Source of the DNA: Methylacidimicrobium fagopyrum
GTDB lineage: Bacteria; Verrucomicrobiota; Verrucomicrobiia; Limisphaerales; UBA11358
Direction of reading: 5' to 3'
DNA length: 50,150 nt
Assembly (NCBI GenBank): GCA_026225255.1
Contig: JAMFSJ010000034.1
Coordinates: 1-50,150 of the forward strand
Both the position numbers and the translations under genes were made by a program. Each line of letters opens with the position of its first letter. The stretch's first letter is position 1. Under the pieces are notes generated by a model. It saw only the letters and a list, made by a program, of their open reading frames with translations. It was not told the DNA's origin and did not search any database. Of the stretch, positions 17,754-24,734 are shown piece by piece.

Positions 17754-17888
17754 GACTTCACCGCCAGACGTTGGCGCCGGATGCTTTGTTACGGGGATTT
17801 GAAGCCAACCACCCCCAACATGAATGTGCTAATGTTCAAGATCAATTATCCATGAGAATATAAAGCTACTTCAAAGGGACCTTAGGGC

Positions 17889-19073
17889 ATGAATAAGCGA
17901 ATACTATTTGTTGATAACGATCCGTTACTGTTGGATTTTCATGCCTTGGTGCGGGAAAAAGCGGTGGCGCCTTGGGAAATTGCCCGGGCGGAAAACAGCG
18001 GCCAGGCGCTGGTGTTTTTAGCTGCCAAAAAAACCGACGTCGTGGTCGCGGATCTGCGCCAATTCAATACGGATGGCATCGGACTGATGCGTGAAGTCCG
18101 GCGTTTGTATCCCCGCACGGCGCGCGTCAGCGTGGCGGCGCTAAACGATCAGGACAAAGCCGTGAGCCATCGGGAAAGCACCAATCAATTTCTCTGCAAC
18201 GTCACCACCAAAGAATTATTTGCCACGCTATTGCGGACCGGAAAGATGGACGCCGTTTTAACGGATGAAACGTTCAAAGCGTTCGTCGGTGAATCAGATT
18301 CGCCGTTCAGCGCCGCGTCCATTTGCCTGCAAATTATCCGCGAACTCAACACGGAGCATCCGTCCCTCGAAGCCATCGCCGATCTGGCCATGCACAATGC
18401 CACCCTCACGGCAAAACTATTACTCGCCGCCAACTCCGCTGCTTTTGCGCGCAAACTCAAAGTCAGCAATGCATTGGAAGCCTTGCAATATATCGGATTG
18501 AATCTGACCCGTTCCATTGTTTTGTCCGCCCATATTTTCCGCGATTTTGAACACACCGATTTGAAGCAGTTTTCCGCGATCGAACTTTGGGATAATGCGC
18601 TGCGTTACGCCGAAATCTCGCAGCTCATCCTGCGGCTCGAAAAACCGGACGCGCCGGCGGCCCAAGATGCCGACCCCACGCTGCTGTTGCGCAATATCAG
18701 CAAACTCATGCTCGCCAAAAGCAGCCTGACGCACGCATCCAAGCAACCTCGCCGGCTGGCCGCACCCACTGTGGCCACGCCGGCGGCGGACCCGAAAATG
18801 TTAGCCGCCGCCCGCACCTGCGAAGCCACGAATATTTTTGGACTCTGGGGATTGGCCACGCCCATGGTCGAAGCCGTCGCGTTTCAACTTCAACCGGTTG
18901 AAAATGAGCCATGGATTCCGACGCCTCAAGCCATCGTCTCAAATAATACTTTCTACTCGGAAACTGAGCAAAACCTCGATCTTCCCGCCGACATCAACGC
19001 CAACAATCGTCTGGATTCAAAGCACACCGATGTCCAAAAACTGTTTGCGCACACGGGCAAACCGTTCTCCTGA
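17889..19073 (+). CDS. Receiver-HDOD protein, apparently degenerate paralogue
   Basis: The 394-residue protein has a CheY-like receiver (1-120) followed by an HDOD domain (about 135-345). It is clearly a tandem duplicate of the next gene: same start context (GGGCATGA), same architecture, and many identical stretches such as FGLWGLATPMVEAVAF. Key receiver residues are altered: acidic-pair position 10 is Asn, the switch Ser/Thr (83) is Ala, and the conserved Lys (104) is Asn in FLCN, although the phospho-acceptor Asp55 remains. In the HDOD part NVGKL has become NISKL and the AAHPGVAAYLF helix has become ARTCEATNIF, losing its His. It looks like a protein freed from phosphorylation-dependent control, or one decaying without a frameshift. 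Confidence 0.85.
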   Translation: MNKRILFVDNDPLLLDFHALVREKAVAPWEIARAENSGQALVFLAAKKTDVVVADLRQFNTDGIGLMREVRRLYPRTARVSVAALNDQDKAVSHRESTNQFLCNVTTKELFATLLRTGKMDAVLTDETFKAFVGESDSPFSAASICLQIIRELNTEHPSLEAIADLAMHNATLTAKLLLAANSAAFARKLKVSNALEALQYIGLNLTRSIVLSAHIFRDFEHTDLKQFSAIELWDNALRYAEISQLILRLEKPDAPAAQDADPTLLLRNISKLMLAKSSLTHASKQPRRLAAPTVATPAADPKMLAAARTCEATNIFGLWGLATPMVEAVAFQLQPVENEPWIPTPQAIVSNNTFYSETEQNLDLPADINANNRLDSKHTDVQKLFAHTGKPFS

Positions 19074-19220
19074 ACCCTTCCCTCCTTGTTAGTGGATGCA
19101 ACTTCCTCGCGTTGGCGCGACGGCGGAAGTCGTCGGGGCGCCCGGTCATTTACCATTCACATGATTGCCAACCGGCATCGCGCCTGACATCATCCCGCCA
19201 CTTTAAGGGAATTTTGGGGC

Positions 19221-20429
19221 ATGAAAAAACGCATTCTGTTTGTTGATGATGATCCGTTGTTATTGGATTTTTACACCATGGTGATGGAGGAAGCATCCGC
19301 GCAGTGGGAAATTGCCAGTGTGACCAGCAGTCAACGGGCGTTGGAAATTCTGGCCGCGAAACCTTTCGACGTGCTCGTTTCCGATATGCGCATGCCCGAG
19401 TTGGACGGCATCGGTTTGATGCGCCAAGTCCGCCTATTATATCCGCACACCTCGCGCATTATTATTTCCGGCCTGGACGATCAGGAAGAAATCGCCCGCA
19501 GTTTGGAAAGCACCCATCAATTTCTCGCCAAACCCATCCGCGTCGCGGAACTGTTCGACACGCTGTCGCGCATTGGCAAATTAGACGCATTTTTGGCCGA
19601 TGAAAAACTCAAAAACCTCATCGGCCAACTTGATTCGCTGCCCAGCTTTCCTTCCATCTATCTGCAAATCATCAGCGAACTTAACAGCGAAGATCCGTCC
19701 ATCGAAGCCATCGCCGACCTCGTCATCCAAGACCCCGCGCTCACCGCGAAAATGTTGCAAGTCGCCAACTCCGCCGCCTTCGGCATCGCGCAAAAAGTCA
19801 GCAACCCCTTCGACGCCGTGCAACTCATCGGCCTGAACACCATCCGCACCATCGCGCTTTCCGCCCACGTTTTTCGCGATTTCGAAAATAGCGCCGCGCA
19901 AAAATTTTCCGCCCAACAAGTCTGGGACGACGCGTTGCGCTGCTCCCGAATCACCCGGCTCATCATGCGGCTCGAAAAAATTGACGAAACCGAAACCGAA
20001 GACGCCTGCACCGCCGCCATGTTGCGCAACGTCGGCAAATTGATGCTGGCCAAAAGTCTCCCGCGCGAATTTGAACAAACCCTTTCGCTCGCGACCGAAC
20101 AAAATCTCACGCTGCCGGCCGCGAGCCAAAAAATTCTTGGCGCCGCTCATCCCGGCGTGGCCGCGTATCTGTTCGGACTTTGGGGTTTGGCCACGCCGAT
20201 GGTCGAAGCCGTCGCCTTTCATCTGCAACCCGGCGAAAGTGAAAAGCACACGTTCAGTCCGCTCGCCGTCGTCCACGTCGCGCATGTTTTAACGAACGAA
20301 CTGTGGCCCGATAAAAATTCCGGCAAAGCGGCCGAACTGGATCTTGAATATCTCACCGCCATCAAAATGAATGACCGCCTCGACCACTGGCGCGCGGAAG
20401 TGAAAAAGATGTTCGCGAAGCACGAGTAA
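19221..20429 (+). CDS. Response regulator with HDOD output domain
   Basis: The 402-residue two-domain signalling protein has an intact receiver: D9-D10-D11, phospho-acceptor Asp55 (VSDMRMPELDG), Ser83 (IISG) and Lys104 (FLAKP). A linker leads to an HDOD domain (about 140-350) with LPSFPSIYLQIISEL, IQDPALTAKMLQVANSAAF, AVQLIGLNTIRTIALSAHVF, RNVGKLMLA and AAHPGVAAYLFGLWGL. HDOD is related to HD-domain phosphohydrolases but lacks their catalytic residues and usually works in regulation of motility, stress or c-di-GMP circuits. No histidine kinase is adjacent. It follows its degenerate paralogue by 147 bp, and both may respond to an unlinked kinase. Confidence 0.93.
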   Translation: MKKRILFVDDDPLLLDFYTMVMEEASAQWEIASVTSSQRALEILAAKPFDVLVSDMRMPELDGIGLMRQVRLLYPHTSRIIISGLDDQEEIARSLESTHQFLAKPIRVAELFDTLSRIGKLDAFLADEKLKNLIGQLDSLPSFPSIYLQIISELNSEDPSIEAIADLVIQDPALTAKMLQVANSAAFGIAQKVSNPFDAVQLIGLNTIRTIALSAHVFRDFENSAAQKFSAQQVWDDALRCSRITRLIMRLEKIDETETEDACTAAMLRNVGKLMLAKSLPREFEQTLSLATEQNLTLPAASQKILGAAHPGVAAYLFGLWGLATPMVEAVAFHLQPGESEKHTFSPLAVVHVAHVLTNELWPDKNSGKAAELDLEYLTAIKMNDRLDHWRAEVKKMFAKHE

Positions 20430-20462
20430 ACCGTCATTCCGAATTCCAGCGGGATGGTTTGC

Positions 20463-20699
20463 ATCCCTATCCGTGTTTCATCCGTGGCTAAGAGCCTTTT
20501 GCCCCAGCGCCGTAGGTGCGCCATCTTTGTAGAAACCAATCAAAAAAAGATTTTCTAGCTCCGTAGGAGCGACCTATTCCGCAAATCATCCATTCGCGGA
20601 TCGATATTAAAATAATTCCCAGAATATGCCGACCCTACAGGGCTTTTCATTCTACGTTCGTTATTCTATAAAGATGTCGCGCCTACGGTGCTGAATTCT
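20463..20699. repeat. Direct repeat copy 1 (R1 arm plus inverted-repeat element A)
   Basis: The ~237-bp unit matches 20943-21183 at about 90 percent by eye. It contains a 189-bp element A (20505-20693) bounded by ~30-bp terminal inverted repeats starting CAGCGCCGTAGG and ending CCTACGGTGCTG; about 25 of 30 bases pair. An internal GCTCCGTAGGAGC palindrome is present. No coding capacity is seen, so it is MITE-like. Confidence 0.85.
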
Positions 20700-20702
20700 C
20701 TT

Positions 20703-20980
20703 TAGCCACAGATGAGCACAGATGAAACACAGATGGAGCAGGGATTTTCGTCGCGGAGCGGCACCGGAAATTAGCCAGCTACGAAGTGGCTGGTCCTGCA
20801 TCACCCAAAATCACGCGTCCTGAAAGGACACCCGATTCCGCCGTCCCTTCAGGACGTTTCATTTATCACCAATAACCCGGCACGATGTGCCGGGCTAATT
20901 TCAATTGTCGCTCCGCGACCGGAATCGGATTCGTTACAAGAATCCCCATCCGTGTTTCATCTGTGTTTCATCTGTGGCTA
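20703..20980. repeat. Nested palindromic composite (R1 arms enclosing element B)
   Basis: R1 arms at 20703-20736 and 20946-20980 face each other (about 31 of 35 bases pair). Inside lies element B (20750-20919), whose ~25-bp inverted ends start GTCGCGGAGCG. Inside B are three hairpins: CCAGCTAC/GTGGCTGG (near 20775-20793), a TCCTGAAAGGA-type arm pairing with CCCTTCAGGACG, and a perfect CCCGGCAC-GAT-GTGCCGGG (20876-20894). This is the same R1 bracket as at 12929-13029 but with an insertion. Confidence 0.8.
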
Positions 20981-21183
20981 AGAGCCTTTTGCCTCAGCGC
21001 CGTAGGTGCGCCATCTTTGTAGAAACCAATAAAAAAAATCAAGCTCCGTAGGAGCGACATATTCCGCAAATCATCCATTAGCGGATCGATATTAAAATAA
21101 TCCCCAGAATATGCCGCCCCTGACGGGACTTTTCATTTTACGTTCGTTATTCTACAAAGATGTCGCGCCTACGGTGCTGGAAT
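20943..21183. repeat. Direct repeat copy 2 (R1 arm plus inverted-repeat element A)
   Basis: This is the second copy of the unit at 20463-20699, with element A at 20995-21179 (185 bp). Differences are mainly single-base changes and small indels in the A-rich internal tract, indicating a fairly recent duplication. Confidence 0.85.
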
Positions 21184-21261
21184 CTGTTTGCGACATATTA
21201 TTATTGTTCGTTCCGAACCGAGCGATGCTCGGCGCTCCGGCCATAATTATATTTCTGAAGT

Positions 21262-21534
21262 TTAAGGCTATTTTTCTTCATCTAACCCACGTTTTGCGCC
21301 AGTGACACCAGCTTTTCATCGCCCGACATCCATTTTTTGGCAATTTACAGGCCAATTTCACCGGCCAACACGCCCTTTTCGCTAGCCCACACCAACTTTT
21401 TGGCGGCTGCCACACACTTTTGAATGTCACGCATCGGCTTTTCAGTGCCTGGCACATGCTTTTCCGCCGCTGACGGCAACTTTTTCTCAACTGACATACA
21501 TTTCTCGATAGCAGACACGTGCTTTTGCCTGCCT
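21262..21534. repeat. Array of thirteen 21-bp degenerate tandem units
   Basis: Thirteen contiguous units of exactly 21 bp run with no insertion or deletion. The plus-strand consensus is roughly GACACNNNCTTTTC followed by seven variable bases. Starts are at 21262, 21283, 21304 and so on every 21 bp to 21514. Units are strongly diverged apart from the GACA and CTTTT blocks. On the minus strand one frame stays open through the array (ORF 21278-21610), reading as heptads with Lys at position 1 in 11 of 12 units, often Ser at 2, and Cys at 4 in 9 of 12. The N-terminal ~29 residues of that ORF come from flanking repeat B sequence, so whether it is a gene is undecided. A 21-bp period is also two turns of the DNA helix. 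Confidence 0.8.
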
Positions 21535-21719
21535 TTCGGATTGCAACGCCCCTTCCGGACGTTTCATTGCTCACCAATAACTCGGCATGGTGTGTTTGAC
21601 TAATTTCCATTATCGCTCCGCGATATGAATTGAATTCACACCTATTCGCGCCAACTCACGCAATCCGTGGCTGCTTTCATTTGTGCCCATCGTGGCTAAA
21701 AATTTCCCATACAATGCGC

Positions 21720-21754
21720 AAAACCCCACAACCGCATGGCGGTTGTGGGGTTTT
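21720..21754. terminator. Strong terminator downstream of dapL (symmetric)
   Basis: A perfect 16-bp stem, AAAACCCCACAACCGC (21720-21735) and its complement (21739-21754), encloses a 3-nt loop, with A/T ends giving a T-run on both strands. It lies 58 bp past the dapL stop codon and would terminate it on the minus strand. Confidence 0.88.
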
Positions 21755-21812
21755 AACTCATACCCAACGTGTGACTCGAGAACACCCTATCGTTGGAACC
21801 ATTACGACGATT

Positions 21813-23051
21813 TCACCACTTCAATTCCTGCAAGCGGCGCGCGACTTCCTCGGCGTTGGCGCGACTGTTGAAAGCGCTGATGCGGAAAAAGCCTTCGCCC
21901 TTGGAACCGAAACCGGCGCCGGGCGTGATGACCACATTCGCGTCAGCGAGAATTTTATCAAACGCCTGCCAGCTCGTGACACCTTTCGGCGTGCGCACCC
22001 AGATATAAGGGGCATTCACGCCGCCGAAAACCTTCAGGCCGGCTTTCTTCGCACCCTTGCGCAATACTTCCGCGTTGCCCAAATAATGTTTGATCAACGC
22101 CGCGACTTGCGCCTTGCCTTCCGGCGAATACAACGCTTCCGCCGCGCGTTGGACGATGTAGCTGACGCCGTTAAATTTTGTCGTCATGCGCCGCGACCAC
22201 AGCGGATGCAACGGTTTCACTTCGCCATTCTTCGTCGACACATTGAGCGTTTTGGGAACGACCGTGAACGCGCAGCGCGTGCCGGTAAAGCCACCGTTTT
22301 TCGAGAAGCTACGAAACTCAATTGCACATTCGCGCGCACCGGGAATTTCGTAGATCGAACGCGGAATCGTCGGGTCAGTGATGTAAGACTCGTAAGCCGC
22401 GTCGAACAAAATCACGGACTTATGTTCCAGCGCATATTTCACCCATGCTTCGAGTTGTTCGCGCGTCGCGGCGGCACCGGTCGGATTGTTCGGCGAGCAC
22501 AGATAAATCACGTCCACATGTTTCTTCGGCGGCTCGGGAATAAAACCATTGCTCGGTTTGCACGGCAGATAAACGAGCTTCGCATAAGCACCCGCGTCGT
22601 TCGCCTCGCCCGTGTGACCTGCCATCACGTTCGTATCCACATAGACCGGATAAACGGGATCGCTGATGGCGATTTTATTTTTGGAACCGAGGATGTCGAG
22701 GATCGCCCCGCAATCGCATTTAGAACCGTCGCTGACAAAAATTTCGTCATCCGCCACTTCGATGCCGCGATCGCGAAAATCATTTTTGGCAATGGCGGAA
22801 CGCAACCATTCGTAGCCCTGCTCGGGGCCGTAACCCTTGAACGTTTCGCGCGACGCCATTTCGTCCACGGCCTTGTGCAACGCGGCGACGACCGCCGACG
22901 GCAACGGTTCCGTCACATCGCCGATGCCGCAACGGATGAGGCGTTTGGCGGCTTCAGGGTTCGCGTCGCAAAATGCTTTCACGCGCCGGCCGATTTCCGG
23001 GAACAGATAACCAGCTTTGAGTTTTAAATAATTGTCGTTAAGAAATGCCAT
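21813..23051 (-). CDS. dapL: LL-diaminopimelate aminotransferase DapL
   Basis: The 412-residue PLP enzyme converts tetrahydrodipicolinate directly to LL-2,6-diaminopimelate (EC 2.6.1.83), the short lysine and peptidoglycan route known from plants, Chlamydiae and Verrucomicrobia. The start at 23051 gives [24 protein letters not shown], the family's N-terminus; the longer frame to 23096 is rejected. Evidence includes [22 protein letters not shown] and CSPNNPTG (185-192) motifs, DAAYESYI (217-224) and [15 protein letters not shown], whose Lys251 should carry PLP. Length matches the family (~410). It is monocistronic, with a strong terminator. It implies that this organism does not need the succinylase or dehydrogenase routes. 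Confidence 0.96.
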   Translation of the reverse strand: MAFLNDNYLKLKAGYLFPEIGRRVKAFCDANPEAAKRLIRCGIGDVTEPLPSAVVAALHKAVDEMASRETFKGYGPEQGYEWLRSAIAKNDFRDRGIEVADDEIFVSDGSKCDCGAILDILGSKNKIAISDPVYPVYVDTNVMAGHTGEANDAGAYAKLVYLPCKPSNGFIPEPPKKHVDVIYLCSPNNPTGAAATREQLEAWVKYALEHKSVILFDAAYESYITDPTIPRSIYEIPGARECAIEFRSFSKNGGFTGTRCAFTVVPKTLNVSTKNGEVKPLHPLWSRRMTTKFNGVSYIVQRAAEALYSPEGKAQVAALIKHYLGNAEVLRKGAKKAGLKVFGGVNAPYIWVRTPKGVTSWQAFDKILADANVVITPGAGFGSKGEGFFRISAFNSRANAEEVARRLQELKW

Positions 23052-23103
23052 AAAAATTGAAGCATGCAGCTTAGCTGACGAATGCGGGCTAATCAAGAAG
23101 CGG

Positions 23104-23128
23104 TTGGAGCGCCGAGCATTGCTCCGCG
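23104..23128. repeat. Palindromic repeat R5 (GGAGCGCCGAGCATTGCTC)
   Basis: This is a short palindromic repeat. Related copies are at 21216-21240, 26852-26922 (as an inverted pair) and 30373-30397, all intergenic. Confidence 0.65.
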
Positions 23129-23161
23129 ATGAACAATAATATCACAACGCGATATCACAAC

Positions 23162-23259
23162 GGTGGGGCGAGACTCCGTCGAGACCTAACATGATTTGGA
23201 TGTCGTATTTACCTTTGACATCCAAACATTTTCACGACTCGACGGAGTCTCGCCCTACC
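23162..23259. repeat. MITE-like inverted-repeat element R6
   Basis: Terminal inverted repeats of 22 bp (GGTGGGGCGAGACTCCGTCG at the left, complement at 23238-23259) match at 21 of 22 positions. An inner pair TTTGGATGTC / GACATCCAAA sits around a short loop, so the whole 98 bp can fold into one long hairpin. It has no ORF and lies between dapL and the metallophosphoesterase. The rest of this 333-bp gap holds an R5 copy and a CTTTGCGTC tandem near 23355-23378. Confidence 0.85.
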
Positions 23260-23384
23260 TGGGTTTTGCCTGGACGTGCCAGAAGCACGCCGGAAATTGT
23301 CCTTACGGCACGAAGTAATCCGCTAATAACCTCAGCCCGTTTTATCCGTTTTCCTCTGCGTCTTTGCGTCTTTGCGTGAAAACT

Positions 23385-24302
23385 TCAGGCCGTCCGCCAC
23401 TTCAACAACTTCACCTGCGCGTGCTCGGGATGTTTGGGATCGAGAGCGCGCAATTCAAATTCCGCACTGTCCGCCGCGAGCGTGGCCCGCACCCAACCGT
23501 TCGGACGTCCCGCTTGGAAAAGATAAGCCGTCGGCGGCAGATTGATCAGATGAATGCCGCTGTCATGCTGCGTGACCTGCCAATCATGTGTATGACCAAA
23601 GATCAACGCCTTCACTTGACGCCGTGCGGCGAGCGCCGCCAGAAACACCGCCGTGTCCTGCAAACCGGGAACTTTGTCTGTGAATTGCGGGTGATGATGC
23701 ACGACGACGATGGCCGGTTTGTCCGTCCGCTTGTCCAATTCCTGCGTCAACCAAGCCAACTGCGCCGGGCCCACTTCGCCGGGCGTGGAATTGGTGGCGA
23801 TCAGCGAATCGAGGAGAAACCAATTCGCATGCGGACTGGCAAACACCGTCGCCTGTCGTTTTAACGCGGTCGCACTTTGCGTCGCGGCATCTGACGGAAA
23901 TGCCGACCAAAAAGCCTCGCGTCCGTCATGATTGCCAAACGAGAGATGGATCGGCGCGATCGCGCGAACGGGTTCGATCAATTTCGCGAAGGTCGCATAA
24001 TCCGCCGGTTGCGCGGTTTGAAACGCCAGATCGCCGTTCACAATGACCGTCGCGGGCTTGACCGGCCACGCAGCGAGTTGACGCACGCAGGCGGTAAAAT
24101 TATCCGCCATGTTAACGTCGCTATGCTTCGTGGTGACATCGCCGGCGATGTGGATGTCTGAGAAAAAGGCGAAGGTATTTTCATCGCGCGTCTTGTCGGC
24201 GACGGCGGCATAGATCGGCGGCGCGAAAGCGATGGCGGTGCCCGCAAGTGCGGCGCGTTTCAGAAATTGGCGGCGAGAAAGTTGCGGCAATAGCATTGGC
24301 AT
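23385..24302 (-). CDS. Tat-exported metallophosphoesterase
   Basis: The 305-residue calcineurin-like phosphoesterase starts with a twin-arginine signal (SRRQFLKRAALAGTAIAFA, residues 9-27), so it is exported folded with its metals. Metal-binding motifs appear in order: FSDIHIAGD (about 47-55), VNGDLAF (about 87-93), FGNHDGREAFW (about 116-126), VVHHHPQF (about 198-205) and GHTHDW (about 238-243). This is the purple-acid-phosphatase or Icc/CpdA-like domain organisation. Substrate is unknown. It may serve phosphate scavenging, but there is no PHO-box-like sequence upstream that can be identified. The downstream gene on the same strand belongs to another unit. Confidence 0.88.
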   Translation of the reverse strand: MPMLLPQLSRRQFLKRAALAGTAIAFAPPIYAAVADKTRDENTFAFFSDIHIAGDVTTKHSDVNMADNFTACVRQLAAWPVKPATVIVNGDLAFQTAQPADYATFAKLIEPVRAIAPIHLSFGNHDGREAFWSAFPSDAATQSATALKRQATVFASPHANWFLLDSLIATNSTPGEVGPAQLAWLTQELDKRTDKPAIVVVHHHPQFTDKVPGLQDTAVFLAALAARRQVKALIFGHTHDWQVTQHDSGIHLINLPPTAYLFQAGRPNGWVRATLAADSAEFELRALDPKHPEHAQVKLLKWRTA

Positions 24303-24342
24303 AAAGTCAAGGAACGCTAAACAAACACGGCTCCGGCGGCAA

Positions 24343-24369
24343 GTTCACCAATGTGACTTTTCGGTGAAC
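24343..24369. terminator. Short hairpin between genes
   Basis: GTTCACC (24343-24349) and GGTGAAC (24363-24369) form a 7-bp stem in the 75-bp gap past the small ORF at 24378. No T-tract follows, so a terminator function is weakly supported. Confidence 0.25.
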
Positions 24370-24377
24370 ACTTAGCC

Positions 24378-24734
24378 TTACAACTCTGGATACATATCAC
24401 CACTGACCGACAAACTGCAACAATCCGCTTTTGCTCTACGACACACTTGACGAAACTCAGTTAACTGCGGATGAAAATGCCCAACCTCTTCAAGATTTAT
24501 CAACTCAGCAACAAGTAAATCAAGCTCACCTCCTGTAACAACAAGAATCGGACTTTTATAACGTAACGAGGCAACCACGCTTAAAATGGCGTAACAAGAA
24601 CGTTTCGTTATGCAATGCTGAAAAATTATCTCATAAAATTTCTGATCCAAATAAATCGCATCCTGACGAGTGTGGTCGTCTGGCGCAGACTTAGAATAGC
24701 AAACGAGAAATGCCAAAGTATGAATGAGATTCAC
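24378..24734 (-). CDS. Hypothetical protein, AT-rich ORF abutting the peptidase gene
   Basis: This is an open frame of 118 codons with no recognised family. The GTG start immediately follows the M13 peptidase stop codon (TAG at 24737-24735, GTG at 24734), so translational coupling is possible. The predicted protein is soluble with four to six scattered Cys, a YKSPILVVTGGELDLLVAELINLEE stretch that looks like a strand-helix unit, and no signal peptide. The region is only about 41 percent GC by counting five 60-base lines, well below its neighbours. That suggests acquired DNA or a remnant. A shadow frame cannot be excluded. Confidence 0.35.
   Translation of the reverse strand: MNLIHTLAFLVCYSKSAPDDHTRQDAIYLDQKFYEIIFQHCITKRSCYAILSVVASLRYKSPILVVTGGELDLLVAELINLEEVGHFHPQLTEFRQVCRRAKADCCSLSVSGDMYPEL

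Larger units (their letters stand above)
20430..21719. repeat. Repeat island without recognisable genes
   Basis: This 1.3-kb stretch holds almost only repeats. In order: an R1 arm; element A copy 1 (20505-20693); an R1-bounded composite (20703-20980) enclosing element B (20750-20919); a second R1 arm plus element A copy 2 (20995-21179); an R5 palindrome near 21216-21240; a 21-bp tandem array (21262-21534); a partial second copy of element B (about 21536-21626); and an R1-like remnant (21665-21702). No transposase gene is present. Short ORFs in it derive from repeat sequence. Confidence 0.85.

Noticed and set aside
21262..21534. CRISPR array
   Set aside because: Units are contiguous 21-mers with no conserved repeat plus unique spacer alternation, and no cas gene is nearby.
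21630..23027. Plus-strand ORF of 465 codons opposite dapL
   Set aside because: It is an antisense shadow of the clearly coding DapL frame, it crosses the terminator at 21720-21754, and its start lies in repeat sequence.
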